Counted from the stretch's first letter, positions 1 through 7,825 are shown. The stretch: 32,404 nucleotides of DNA from an uncultured Myroides sp. (GCA_913777665.1 CAJYTF010000010.1:1-32404), one strand, 5' to 3'. Program-made: numbers and translations. Notes: generated from the letters alone by a model not told the origin.

Positions 1-115
1 TTTTGATGTGTCGTTCAAGACCTTTTAGTCTCCTAAAAGCTCTTACTCTTTATTTTTCTGTTAATCCAATATGTCTATGAACTTGTCTTCTTCTCTGCGC
101 TTGTCTCTCAAAGCG
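1..115 (-). other. Predicted 5' leader of a ribosomal RNA operon (16S gene off the left edge)
   Basis: No protein gene fits here. Read on the minus strand, the stretch follows a complete Bacteroidota promoter (120-150) and contains the phrase GTTCATAGACATATTGG, which I recall from flavobacterial rRNA leaders and spacers. It also has a short perfect hairpin, CTTTTAG with a 4-nt loop (22-39). The 16S sequence itself is not in the window, so the identification is an inference from promoter strength, leader phrase and orientation. A highly expressed gene of another kind just beyond the edge remains possible. Confidence 0.6.
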
Positions 116-119
116 GTTG

Positions 120-150
120 CAAAAGTAGTAATCTTTTTTAAACTCCCAAA
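120..150 (-). promoter_or_regulatory. Complete -33/-7 Bacteroidota promoter, probably rRNA
   Basis: On the minus strand the -7 box TACTTTTG (127 to 120) matches TAnnTTTG exactly. A -33 box TTTG (150 to 147) lies exactly 19 nt upstream. Of the promoters examined in the window, only this one has both boxes perfect at the classical spacing, as expected for rRNA. Transcription should start near 113-115 and run leftward off the window. Confidence 0.7.
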
Positions 151-209
151 ACTTTTTTTGATAAAAATTTTCAGCTTGTTTTAAAGAACGTTTTTGTTTT
201 TCAACGGTG

Positions 210-217
210 CAAATATA
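210..217 (-). promoter_or_regulatory. Second upstream -7 box, possible tandem rRNA promoter
   Basis: TATATTTG on the minus strand matches the TAnnTTTG consensus and points the same way as the stronger promoter about 90 nt downstream. No good -33 box is seen at 19 nt. Tandem promoters are common before rRNA operons, but here this is only a candidate. The rest of 151-412 is AT-rich with T tracts and shows nothing else I can name. Confidence 0.35.
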
Positions 218-367
218 CCACCGCTTTTTTATGCTATCCTAATTATTTTTAATCTTTTTTTATCGTTACTTTTTTGTAAGCTTATTGTTAAGTGGTTAGG
301 AAAATATTTTAACAGTTGGCATTTAACTCTATTGGATGTGAAATATGGTTTAATCTAAAAAATAGTG

Positions 368-398
368 TTGTAAATTCATTCTAAAAAACGTAACTTGT
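368..398 (+). promoter_or_regulatory. Weak promoter candidate for the CoA-binding gene
   Basis: TTG (368-370) is followed after 20 nt by TAACTTG (391-397), an imperfect version of TAnnTTTG. The ATG lies 15 nt further on, matching the spacing at other genes in this window. Confidence 0.3.
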
Positions 399-412
399 AA
401 AGAAAAAGAAAG

Positions 413-775
413 ATGAAAGAGTATACATTAGTTATGGGAGCATCGGAAAATGTGCAACGTTATTCTAATATGGCGGTAAGAAAATTATTAAATTATAATC
501 ATAAAGTAAAAGCTTTTGGAAACCGTGAGGGTGAAATTAATGGCGTTGCCATCACAAAAGATCTAATACCTTATACAGATATTGATACAATAACGCTGTA
601 TTTGAATCCGACAAATCAAAAACCTTTTTATGATTATATTTTAAATTTAAATCCAAGACGTGTGATTTTTAATCCTGGAACTGAAAACAGAGAGCTTCAA
701 GGAAAACTTAAAAATGCAGGCATTGAATATGAAGAAGCCTGTACATTGGTACTTTTAAGTATTAATAAATATTAA
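413..775 (+). CDS. CoA-binding domain protein (YccU-like)
   Basis: A 120-residue single-domain protein with the CoA-binding Rossmann fold of the CoA_binding_2 family. The N-terminus TLVMGASENVQRYSNMAV has the small-residue nucleotide loop after strand 1. The later NPTNQKPFYDYI and RRVIFNPGTENREL segments match the second half of the family, where the motif NPGTEN is typical. Members bind CoA or a nucleotide, but the physiological role is not settled. The gene is monocistronic: a bidirectional terminator lies at its 3' end and the next gene is convergent. Confidence 0.85.
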   Translation: MKEYTLVMGASENVQRYSNMAVRKLLNYNHKVKAFGNREGEINGVAITKDLIPYTDIDTITLYLNPTNQKPFYDYILNLNPRRVIFNPGTENRELQGKLKNAGIEYEEACTLVLLSINKY

Positions 776-806
776 AAAAATCGAACTTAATTAAGTTCGA
801 TTTTTT
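775..806. terminator. Bidirectional terminator between the CoA-binding and symporter genes
   Basis: A perfect palindrome: AAAAAATCGAACTTAA followed directly by TTAAGTTCGATTTTTT. It gives a T tract on both strands and serves both convergent genes. Its left half and centre include the last codons and the stop (787-789) of the minus-strand symporter. Confidence 0.85.
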
Positions 807-2292
807 GTTTATAGCTTATAAACAGCAGTAATATCAAAGTAATTAATCCGTTTACGATTATTAATTCGTTATCGAAAACGTATCCGCCAAATAACATTTT
901 AGAATTGTTACTTATATATAAGGTAATAAATGGCGAAATTAAACAGATAAAAGGCACTAATTTATCGTGAACTTTTCTTGATTTAAAAAATATTCCGAAT
1001 GTGAATAAGCCTAATAGCGGACCATAAGTATAGGATGCAATTTTAAAAATCATACTTACTACAGATGCATCATTTATTATATTGAAGATTACAATGACCG
1101 CGAACATGATCAAACAGAAAATTAAATGAACAATTTTTCGAATTCTGACATTTTTAGTTTTTTGAACATTCTCTGGTTTATCCATACCTAAAAAATCAAT
1201 ACAAAAAGAAGTTGTCAAAGCCGTTAAAGCAGAATCAGTTGTAGCAAAAGTAGCAGCGATCAGTCCTAATAAAAACACAATTGCCGGTACCAATGCCAAA
1301 TGATGAAAGGCAATTTCAGGGAAAAGTAAATCGGTTCGTGGTTTACCGGTAATTAAATCCGTTGGAACTGACACTCCGTTTGCATCGGCATAAATATAAA
1401 GCAACGCCCCCACTCCCAAGAAAAAGATATTAATCAAAACAAAAATCCCTGTAAACGTAAACATGTTTTTTTGTGCATCTTTAATATTGGCGCAACTCAG
1501 ATTCTTCTGCATTAAATCTTGATCCAATCCTGTCATTGCAATAGTCACGAACATTCCGCCCAAAAACTGCTTAATGAAATGGAAACGGCTATCTACAAAA
1601 TCTTCCCAAAAGAAAATTTTACTGTAACTGCTGTTTTTAACGGTTTCAAAAGCCTCGATCGCATTTAAATCTAAACTATAACAAATAAAAATAATGGTTA
1701 AAATAACCGAGCTTATCAAGAAAAATGTCTGTAAGGTATCGGTAATAATTATGGCTTTTAAGCCTGATTTATAAGTGTATGCGTAAATTAATGCGAGTGA
1801 AATTAAGCCAGTTACTGCAAAAGGAATCCCAAAAGCATCGAACACAAACCGCTGAAAAACAATAACTACCAGATACAATCTAAAAGCCGAACCAATGGTT
1901 CTACTTACCAAAAATATGGCGGCGGCGGTTTTATAGCTATAAAATCCCAATCGTTTTTCGAAATATTCGTAGATTGAAACCAAATTCAATCGATAATATA
2001 AAGGTAACAGAACGGTTGCCGTGATAATGAATCCGACTGCATTTCCCAAAACAAACTGAAAATACTTAAATTGTTCGCCACTTGGTGCACCAACTTCGCC
2101 CGGAACAGAAATAAACGTTACGCCCGAAAGCGCCGTCCCGATCATTCCGAATGCTACCAAATACCATTTTGAGTTTTTATTTGCCGAGAAAAAAGCAGCA
2201 TTACTACTGTCTTTGCGGCTTACAAAATGTGAAATACCAATTAAGATTCCGAAATAAATGATTAATATGGTTAAAATTACAATGGGAGTCAT
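787..2292 (-). CDS. Sodium:solute symporter (SSS family)
   Basis: A 501-residue, very hydrophobic inner-membrane protein with about a dozen transmembrane stretches. The N-terminal GTALSGVTFISVPGEVG and central MTGLDQDLMQKNLSC segments are characteristic of the sodium/solute symporter family (SLC5-like, LeuT fold). The GLIAATFATTDSALTALTTSF segment corresponds to the conserved sodium-site region near TM8. The substrate cannot be read from sequence; flavobacterial relatives are usually annotated only as sodium:solute symporters. A TATTTTTG -7 box lies 15 nt before the ATG, which supports this start. Transcription is divergent from recR. Confidence 0.9.
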   Translation of the reverse strand: MTPIVILTILIIYFGILIGISHFVSRKDSSNAAFFSANKNSKWYLVAFGMIGTALSGVTFISVPGEVGAPSGEQFKYFQFVLGNAVGFIITATVLLPLYYRLNLVSIYEYFEKRLGFYSYKTAAAIFLVSRTIGSAFRLYLVVIVFQRFVFDAFGIPFAVTGLISLALIYAYTYKSGLKAIIITDTLQTFFLISSVILTIIFICYSLDLNAIEAFETVKNSSYSKIFFWEDFVDSRFHFIKQFLGGMFVTIAMTGLDQDLMQKNLSCANIKDAQKNMFTFTGIFVLINIFFLGVGALLYIYADANGVSVPTDLITGKPRTDLLFPEIAFHHLALVPAIVFLLGLIAATFATTDSALTALTTSFCIDFLGMDKPENVQKTKNVRIRKIVHLIFCLIMFAVIVIFNIINDASVVSMIFKIASYTYGPLLGLFTFGIFFKSRKVHDKLVPFICLISPFITLYISNNSKMLFGGYVFDNELIIVNGLITLILLLFISYKQKIELN

Positions 2293-2307
2293 TTCTTAAA
2301 ATTTTCT

Positions 2308-2315
2308 CAAAAATA
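2308..2315 (-). promoter_or_regulatory. -7 box for the symporter gene
   Basis: TATTTTTG on the minus strand, an exact TAnnTTTG match, ends 15 nt before the ATG at 2292. Confidence 0.5.
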
Positions 2316-2371
2316 AATATTTTATTGTAGCCGTATTAAAAAGCAGCGTTTAATTTTCAACTAAAATGTAT

Positions 2372-2379
2372 TAATTTTG
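2372..2379 (+). promoter_or_regulatory. -7 box abutting the recR start
   Basis: TAATTTTG matches TAnnTTTG and ends only 4 nt before the recR ATG. TTTA at 2349-2352, 19 nt upstream, resembles the -33 box. With a start site a few bases past the box, the message would be leaderless or nearly so. Confidence 0.55.
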
Positions 2380-2383
2380 CAGA

Positions 2384-3001
2384 ATGGATTTTCCTTCGAA
2401 ATTATTAGAAAACGCAGTGAACGAAATGGCGCAGTTGCCCGGAATTGGTAAACGTACGGCATTGCGTTTGGTTTTGCATTTATTACGCCAGCCCATTGAG
2501 CAAACTACCGGTTTAACTACTGCGTTGGACTTGTTGCGAAACGAGATTAAATACTGCAGAAGCTGTTATGCGATATCGGATACTAATTTGTGTGAAATTT
2601 GCGAGAAACCGTCACGCGATCATTCAATAATTTGTGTGGTGGAAGATGTGCGCGATGTTATGGCATTAGAGAACACGCAGCTTTACAAAGGAATTTACCA
2701 TGTTTTAGGTGGAAAGATTTCTCCGATTGATGGTGTGGGTCCTAACCAATTGAACATTTTACCTTTGATTGACAAAGTAAAAACCGGAGGTGTTACCGAA
2801 ATTATTTTTGCGTTGAGCTCCACAATGGAAGGCGATACGACGAATTTTTATATTTACAAACAGATTAAAGATTACGAAATTATTACATCGACCATTGCGC
2901 GCGGAATTGCCGTGGGTGACGAACTGCAATATGCCGACGAAGTTACTTTAGGACGAAGTTTAATTCACCGTGTGCCGTTTGAAAGTAGTTTGAAGATTTA
3001 G
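2384..3001 (+). CDS. recR: Recombination mediator RecR
   Basis: A 205-residue protein of normal RecR length. It has the N-terminal helix-hairpin-helix ([17 protein letters not shown], from about residue 18), the four-cysteine zinc finger (C58, C61, C70, C73 in [16 protein letters not shown]) and a Toprim domain ([14 protein letters not shown] onward). The family-specific [15 protein letters not shown] segment is present. With RecF/RecO it loads RecA onto SSB-coated single-stranded DNA for gap repair. It is followed convergently, after 7 nt and without an obvious terminator, by a minus-strand gene. Confidence 0.97.
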   Translation: MDFPSKLLENAVNEMAQLPGIGKRTALRLVLHLLRQPIEQTTGLTTALDLLRNEIKYCRSCYAISDTNLCEICEKPSRDHSIICVVEDVRDVMALENTQLYKGIYHVLGGKISPIDGVGPNQLNILPLIDKVKTGGVTEIIFALSSTMEGDTTNFYIYKQIKDYEIITSTIARGIAVGDELQYADEVTLGRSLIHRVPFESSLKI

Positions 3002-3008
3002 AGTTGTA

Positions 3009-3497
3009 TTATTTATATCTTTGGCTAGATTTTATATCTCTATCCAAAATTTCAACAGCTTTAGCTTCATCTTTTCTTATTTCTTCTAAACTAAAATTAG
3101 GATCGTTTGTTTCAACAGAAATTAATTCTTCATCTTTAAAATAAGCCGTTGTCTTATAAATATATTTTTTATTTTCAACTTCCTTAATATATTTCACAAG
3201 TTGATTATCTTTAAAATATAAACTAAAATACAAATCTTCGTATTTTAGTTTATTTAAGTAATTATCTCCATACCAATAATTAAAATATTGATTGTTATTA
3301 TCATTCCAAGCAGTATACTCACTAAAACCACCAATGGTTTTTCTAAATAATCTAAATTTCTTCTTTTTTATCAAACCACTTGCTTGTATGTTACCCAAAT
3401 TTACCTCTAAACTATCTTGTTCATGATCATAAATATATTTTTCAATTGATGGGATATATGAAACAGAATCTGTTTGAGAATAAATAGAATTACTCAA
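3009..3497 (-). CDS. Secreted protein of unknown function, start region frameshifted
   Basis: I do not recognise a family. The readable frame (from a TTG at 3497, 162 residues) is rich in Tyr, Asn and Lys and ends KSSQRYK. It begins abruptly with SNSIYSQTD, which is the end of a flavobacterial signal peptide. An ATG at 3531 starts METLLLLISFFFE and then hits a stop, because a run of nine T (3504 to 3496) puts it out of frame. With eight T the two halves join into a complete signal peptide ending FFLSNSIYSQ. The original gene is therefore most likely 3009-3531, secreted, and currently disrupted or phase-off, or else this is a sequencing error. It lies directly downstream of the CHY lipoprotein gene and is probably co-transcribed. 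Confidence 0.65.
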   Translation of the reverse strand: MSNSIYSQTDSVSYIPSIEKYIYDHEQDSLEVNLGNIQASGLIKKKKFRLFRKTIGGFSEYTAWNDNNNQYFNYWYGDNYLNKLKYEDLYFSLYFKDNQLVKYIKEVENKKYIYKTTAYFKDEELISVETNDPNFSLEEIRKDEAKAVEILDRDIKSSQRYK

Positions 3498-3504
3498 AAA
3501 AAAA
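3496..3504 (-). repeat. Homopolymer T9 tract (A9 on plus) inside a signal-peptide coding region
   Basis: Nine identical bases fall exactly at the point where the upstream ATG frame (3531) and the downstream protein frame separate by one base. The upstream frame stops at GAG TAA right after the tract. Such a run could slip during replication or be miscounted by a sequencer. Confidence 0.75.
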
Positions 3505-3534
3505 TGATATTAACAGTAAAAGTGTTTCCATTTA

Positions 3535-3978
3535 TTAAAGGTTTAAAGTAAATATAAAACTAAACTTTCTCAAATACAAATGATAATGCAAACTACACCC
3601 CGGATTAAAGTTAGATTTACAAGAAGTACATTTATTACCGCTGTTTATATACTCTGCAATATTTAATTCGTGCTTGCAAACTCCGCACAAAATAGCCTTT
3701 TGGTTATGCTCTGCTATACTCCAAACCTGTGGTGTATGTATTTCGGCTTCTTGGTGGCACTCATAACAAGGGTAATATTTTTTACAACACTTAAATTTTA
3801 TAGCAATAATATCTAATTGGGAATGATAATGAATACAACGCGTTTGGCTATCAACCGTTTGTCCGTAAACTTTTATACTATCTTTATGTTTGTTAGAATC
3901 AACCACTGGTTCTTGTTTTGATTTGTTACAAGATAGTAGTGAAAATAGTACACAGATAGTAAATATAACTTTATACAT
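3535..3978 (-). CDS. CHY zinc-finger lipoprotein (Hot13-like domain)
   Basis: 147 residues. The N-terminus MYKVIFTICVLFSLLSC is a lipoprotein signal with lipobox LLSC (Cys17). Residues about 38-135 form a CHY zinc finger: C48/H50 in RCIHYHS, CC at 64-65, C71 and C74-H75 in CYECH, H81, C98/C101 in CGVC, C117/C120, C128, and H131/H133 in CSLHYHLY. This spacing matches the family of yeast Hot13 and related bacterial zinc-binding proteins. The family normally ends HYHLYFE plus a few residues. Here the frame shifts after HYHLY into a 12-residue tail. One extra T at 3572-3574 would restore HYHLYFEKV and a stop at 3562-3560. A -7 box TATCTTTG lies 19 nt upstream. Function in the envelope is unknown. 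Confidence 0.8.
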   Translation of the reverse strand: MYKVIFTICVLFSLLSCNKSKQEPVVDSNKHKDSIKVYGQTVDSQTRCIHYHSQLDIIAIKFKCCKKYYPCYECHQEAEIHTPQVWSIAEHNQKAILCGVCKHELNIAEYINSGNKCTSCKSNFNPGCSLHYHLYLRKFSFIFTLNL

Positions 3979-3997
3979 TGTTTTTACTTTTTTGTTT

Positions 3998-4005
3998 CAA
4001 AGATA
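3998..4005 (-). promoter_or_regulatory. -7 box for the CHY lipoprotein gene
   Basis: TATCTTTG on the minus strand is an exact TAnnTTTG match, 19 nt before the ATG at 3978. It probably drives both the lipoprotein and the secreted gene behind it. Confidence 0.5.
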
Positions 4006-4052
4006 TTTTTTTGAACTTAATAATATAATTTACAATCAACTTAAATATAAAT

Positions 4053-4078
4053 AAAAAAGAGTGAAAAAATCACTCTTT
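4053..4078 (-). terminator. Terminator of prfC
   Basis: On the minus strand AAAGAGTGA, a short T-rich loop and TCACTCTTT form a 9-bp stem followed by a T run. It sits 7 nt past the prfC stop. Confidence 0.8.
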
Positions 4079-4084
4079 AAAATA

Positions 4085-5677
4085 TTATAAAATTCGTTCT
4101 GAAACGTAATCTAATTTTACGGTTGGATATTTACTTTGGGTCATTTGAATAGAAAATTCAGAATCTGCCAAGAAAACCAATTGTCCCGATTTATCTTTAG
4201 CCAAGAATTTTTGTTTTACACGTTTAAATTCTGCAAACTCTTCGTTTTTAGGATCTTCTGGTCGTACCCAACATGCTTTAAATGCAGCAAAAGGTTCATA
4301 GTTACATTTTGCACCGTATTCGTGTTCTAAACGGTACTGAATAACTTCGTACTGCAAGGCACCAACGGTTCCAATAACTTTACGTCCGTTTAATTCTAAA
4401 GTGAACAACTGCGCCACACCTTCGTCCATTAACTGATCAATTCCTTTTTCCAATTGTTTTGATTTCATTGGATCGGCATTGTTAATGTAACGGAAATGTT
4501 CTGGAGAAAACGATGGTATTCCACGGAAATTCATCAATTCACCTTCGGTTAAGGTATCGCCAATTTTAAAATTTCCGGTATCATGCAAACCAACAATATC
4601 ACCAGCATACGAAATATCAACAATTTCTTTCTTTTCGGCAAAAAACGCATTCGGACTAGAAAATTTTAAATTCTTACCTAAACGTACGTGCGTATAAGGT
4701 TTGTTACGTTCAAAAGTTCCCGAAACAATCTTGATAAAAGCCAAACGGTCGCGGTGTTTTGGATCCATATTTGCGTGGATTTTAAACACGAAACCTGCAA
4801 ATTTATTTTCATCGGGCTGCACTGTTCTGGTGTCAGAATCTTTAGGGCGTGGCGATGGAGCAATATCTATAAAACAATCTAACAATTCGCGCACACCAAA
4901 ATTATTCAAGGCAGATCCAAAGAAAACAGGTTGAATATCGCCATTAATATAATCTTCACGATTAAATTCTGGATACACTTCTGCAACCAATTCTAATTCT
5001 TCACGCAGTTTCGTAGCAGCTTTTCCTCCTACTAATTTATCCAACGCTTCATCTTCTAAATTATCAATCGTAATTACATCATCAATATTTTTACGGCTGT
5101 CTTCAGAAAACAAGTTGATGTTCTTTTCCCAAATATTGTAAATCCCTTGAAAATCGTAACCCATACCGATTGGGAACGATAAAGGCGTAACTTTCAATCC
5201 TAATTTTTGTTCTACTTCATCTAACAAATCAAAAGCATCTTTACCTTCACGGTCTAATTTGTTAATAAACACAATCATAGGTATGTTGCGCATTCTACAA
5301 ACTTCAACCAGCTTTTCGGTTTGTTCCTCTACCCCTTTTGCAACGTCGATAACCACAATAACAGAATCTACCGCAGTAAGAGTTCTAAAGGTATCTTCGG
5401 CAAAATCTTTGTGCCCGGGTGTATCTAAAATATTAACTTTTTTCTCTTTATAATTAAAAGCAAGAACCGAAGTTGCCACCGAAATTCCACGCTGACGTTC
5501 AATTTCCATAAAATCGGATGTTGCTCCTTTCTTAATTTTATTGCTTTTTACGGCACCGGCTTCCTGAATTGCACCACCAAACAAAAGCAGTTTTTCTGTT
5601 AAGGTTGTTTTACCTGCATCGGGATGCGCAATAACCGCAAAGGTTCTTCTTTTTAATATTTCGTCTTTAAAACTCAT
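4085..5677 (-). CDS. prfC: Peptide chain release factor 3 (RF3)
   Basis: 530 residues, the usual RF3 length. The GTPase motifs are present: AHPDAGKTTLTEK (G1, from residue 17), DTPGHKDFAED (G3) and FINKLDREG (G4). QRGISVATSV is the G2/switch region, and EF-Tu-like domain 2 and the RF3 C-terminal domain follow. It recycles RF1/RF2 from the ribosome after peptide release. I chose ATG 5677 because MSFKDEILKRRTF matches RF3 N-termini. An in-frame extension to 5800 runs through the promoter region and has no family similarity. A TATTTTTG box lies 19 nt upstream with TTTG 23 nt further. It is divergent from the foldase gene. Confidence 0.96.
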   Translation of the reverse strand: MSFKDEILKRRTFAVIAHPDAGKTTLTEKLLLFGGAIQEAGAVKSNKIKKGATSDFMEIERQRGISVATSVLAFNYKEKKVNILDTPGHKDFAEDTFRTLTAVDSVIVVIDVAKGVEEQTEKLVEVCRMRNIPMIVFINKLDREGKDAFDLLDEVEQKLGLKVTPLSFPIGMGYDFQGIYNIWEKNINLFSEDSRKNIDDVITIDNLEDEALDKLVGGKAATKLREELELVAEVYPEFNREDYINGDIQPVFFGSALNNFGVRELLDCFIDIAPSPRPKDSDTRTVQPDENKFAGFVFKIHANMDPKHRDRLAFIKIVSGTFERNKPYTHVRLGKNLKFSSPNAFFAEKKEIVDISYAGDIVGLHDTGNFKIGDTLTEGELMNFRGIPSFSPEHFRYINNADPMKSKQLEKGIDQLMDEGVAQLFTLELNGRKVIGTVGALQYEVIQYRLEHEYGAKCNYEPFAAFKACWVRPEDPKNEEFAEFKRVKQKFLAKDKSGQLVFLADSEFSIQMTQSKYPTVKLDYVSERIL

Positions 5678-5696
5678 TACTTTGTAATTAGGTTTG

Positions 5697-5731
5697 CAAA
5701 AATAGTATATTAAAGTGTATTTTAAAACAAA
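5697..5731 (-). promoter_or_regulatory. Promoter of prfC
   Basis: -7 box TATTTTTG (5704 to 5697) and a TTTG at 5731 to 5728, spacer 23 nt, both on the minus strand. The ATG follows 19 nt after the -7 box. Confidence 0.5.
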
Positions 5732-5779
5732 TCGGGTTGTGGTTTTTCTAATCGGTTTATGTTCTCTCGCAAAAAAGTT

Positions 5780-5787
5780 TAACTTTG
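5780..5787 (+). promoter_or_regulatory. -7 box for the first foldase gene
   Basis: TAACTTTG matches TAnnTTTG and ends 20 nt before ATG 5808. The -33 region is not well conserved. Confidence 0.5.
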
Positions 5788-5807
5788 TGAAATCAACCAA
5801 AATTGTA

Positions 5808-7754
5808 ATGAAACTTATAAAAGTAACTTTAAATTTTTTACTGCTTAATTTATCAATCTCAGCTTTTGCGCAAAAACCAACCGATGTTCTGGTTACAATT
5901 AACGACAGTATTTATAATGTTGCCGATTTTGAGCGTTTGTACAATAAGAATATCGATATCATTGCCGATGAATCTCAGAAAGATATCGACACGTATTTTA
6001 ATCTTTACAAAATATACAAGTTAAGATTGCAAAATGCGTATGCCTTGGAAATTGATAAATCGCCTACTGTTGAACAGGAATTTAAGGTTTACAGAAGCGA
6101 ATTGGCAGAGAAATATTTTATAAACGAGAAAGAATTAGGCAAACTGTTGAACGAAGCTTTAAACCGTAACGATTACGAAATAAAAGCATCGCATATTTTA
6201 ATTAATGTTGATGAATTTGCGCAGCCTGCTGATACATTGAAAGCTTACAACAAAGCGATTGATGTTAGAAATGAAATTTTAAAAGGATTGTCGTTTGAAA
6301 GTGCTGCCGTTAAATATTCAGACGATTTAAGTGCCAAAACCAATAACGGAAATTTAGGTTATTTCAGTGTTTTTAAAATGGTTTATCCGTTTGAAAGTGG
6401 TGCGTACAATACAAATATCGGACAAATATCTATGCCGGTTCGATCTAATTTCGGTTATCATTTAATTAAGGTTTACAACAAGCGCGAAACTCCTAAAACA
6501 AAAAATATTGCACACATTTTGGTTGAAACAAAGGATAAAAACGATGCCGAAGCCAAAAAGAAAATCAACGATATTTACAAGCGGTTAGAAGTAAGCGATA
6601 GTTTTTATGATGCTGCTTTTCACTTTTCTGAAGATATTCATACGCGCGATAAAGGCGGTGATTTAGGTGTTTACAACGAAGGTTCGTTAAATATCGATGG
6701 AATTTCGGATGTTTTGTACGATCTTAATTTTAAAGACGCATACTCTAAACCATTTTTAAGTCAGTATGGTTGGCACATTGTCGCTGTAACCAATATTAAA
6801 GACAAACCAACAAAAGACGAATTGAAAGCGAATTTTCTTCGCAGGATTAAATCAGACAGCCGTTCAAAGATTTTAGAGAAAGATTTAATGCTGCATTTAA
6901 AAGAAATGTATCATTTTACAACCAACGAAAAAAATATCGAAGAAACGGTTAAATTGCTAAAGCGCGAAGAACTGGTAAATCAACCCACAGTTGAAAGTAA
7001 TGCTGTTACAGAAATGGTTCTTGCTACCTATTCAGACAAAAAAATATCGGCAAAAAATGTTTTAGAGCACATTTATTCTTTTCCAAGGCAATATGCTTCA
7101 GTAAAAACCGACGATCTTTTAATTAAAAAAGCGTTTGATTTTTATTCGTACAGAAAACTGAAAGAGGAATATAACAGCGAATTAGAAACCAAGTTTCCAG
7201 AATTTGCTCATAATTTAAACGAATATAAAGAAGGTTTGATTTTGTTTGATTTGTTAGAGAAAAACATTTGGAACGAAAGCGCAAAAGACACCATTGCCCT
7301 GCAAAATTATTACGAAACGAATAAAGAAAAATACATTCAACAGGCTAATTTTATTGGCGAAGTTTATGTTTTCAATAAAAAATCTGATGCTAAAACATAC
7401 CATAAACTGCTAAAAAACAATTATCAGGTTAAAGAAGCAGATTTTCCAATGGTTTATAAATATCAAGGTCGATTTTATATGAACGACAAACGTTTACCTG
7501 AAAATTTAGATTTTAATTCGCTTGGTAAAAAAGTGGTTAAACACAACAATAATTATTACGTATTTTATATTCGTGAGAAAAAAGACGAACATCAGCCAAC
7601 GTACGAAGAAGTTAAAAGTCAGGTTTTATCGGATTATCAAAATCAGTTCGAAAATCAATACAATCAAGATTTAATCAATAAAGCCGATATAAAAGTAAAT
7701 CAACCGATATTAGATCAGCTAAAAACCAAATACAACAAAAAAAATCTTAATTAA
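5808..7754 (+). CDS. Periplasmic peptidylprolyl isomerase with two parvulin domains (SurA/PpiC type)
   Basis: 648 residues. The N-terminal signal peptide (about 1-22, ending SAFAQ) directs export. A SurA-like helical region is followed by two parvulin domains: about 123-224 (KASHILINVDE ... NLGYF ... FGYHLIKV) and about 232-330 (IAHILVETKD ... GGDLGVY ... YGWHIVAV). A long lysine-rich C-terminal region of about 310 residues matches no domain I can name. The likely role is folding outer-membrane proteins. ATG 5808 is chosen because it gives a clean signal peptide and lies just past the -7 box; the frame is open further upstream but that part is not secretory. It forms a pair with the next gene, which has its own promoter. 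Confidence 0.9.
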   Translation: MKLIKVTLNFLLLNLSISAFAQKPTDVLVTINDSIYNVADFERLYNKNIDIIADESQKDIDTYFNLYKIYKLRLQNAYALEIDKSPTVEQEFKVYRSELAEKYFINEKELGKLLNEALNRNDYEIKASHILINVDEFAQPADTLKAYNKAIDVRNEILKGLSFESAAVKYSDDLSAKTNNGNLGYFSVFKMVYPFESGAYNTNIGQISMPVRSNFGYHLIKVYNKRETPKTKNIAHILVETKDKNDAEAKKKINDIYKRLEVSDSFYDAAFHFSEDIHTRDKGGDLGVYNEGSLNIDGISDVLYDLNFKDAYSKPFLSQYGWHIVAVTNIKDKPTKDELKANFLRRIKSDSRSKILEKDLMLHLKEMYHFTTNEKNIEETVKLLKREELVNQPTVESNAVTEMVLATYSDKKISAKNVLEHIYSFPRQYASVKTDDLLIKKAFDFYSYRKLKEEYNSELETKFPEFAHNLNEYKEGLILFDLLEKNIWNESAKDTIALQNYYETNKEKYIQQANFIGEVYVFNKKSDAKTYHKLLKNNYQVKEADFPMVYKYQGRFYMNDKRLPENLDFNSLGKKVVKHNNNYYVFYIREKKDEHQPTYEEVKSQVLSDYQNQFENQYNQDLINKADIKVNQPILDQLKTKYNKKNLN

Positions 7755-7788
7755 AATTAAAAAAATATAAAAGTTTGCTGTAGCTATG

Positions 7789-7796
7789 TATCTTTG
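7789..7796 (+). promoter_or_regulatory. -7 box for the second foldase gene
   Basis: TATCTTTG matches TAnnTTTG exactly and ends 29 nt before ATG 7826. Confidence 0.5.
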
Positions 7797-7825
7797 TTGC
7801 AGTTTGTAAAATTTAATACACAAAT

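Noticed and set aside
5678..5800. 41-residue N-terminal extension of prfC
   Set aside because: It spans the -7 box and intergenic DNA and has no RF3 similarity; MSFKDEILKRR at 5677 is the family start.
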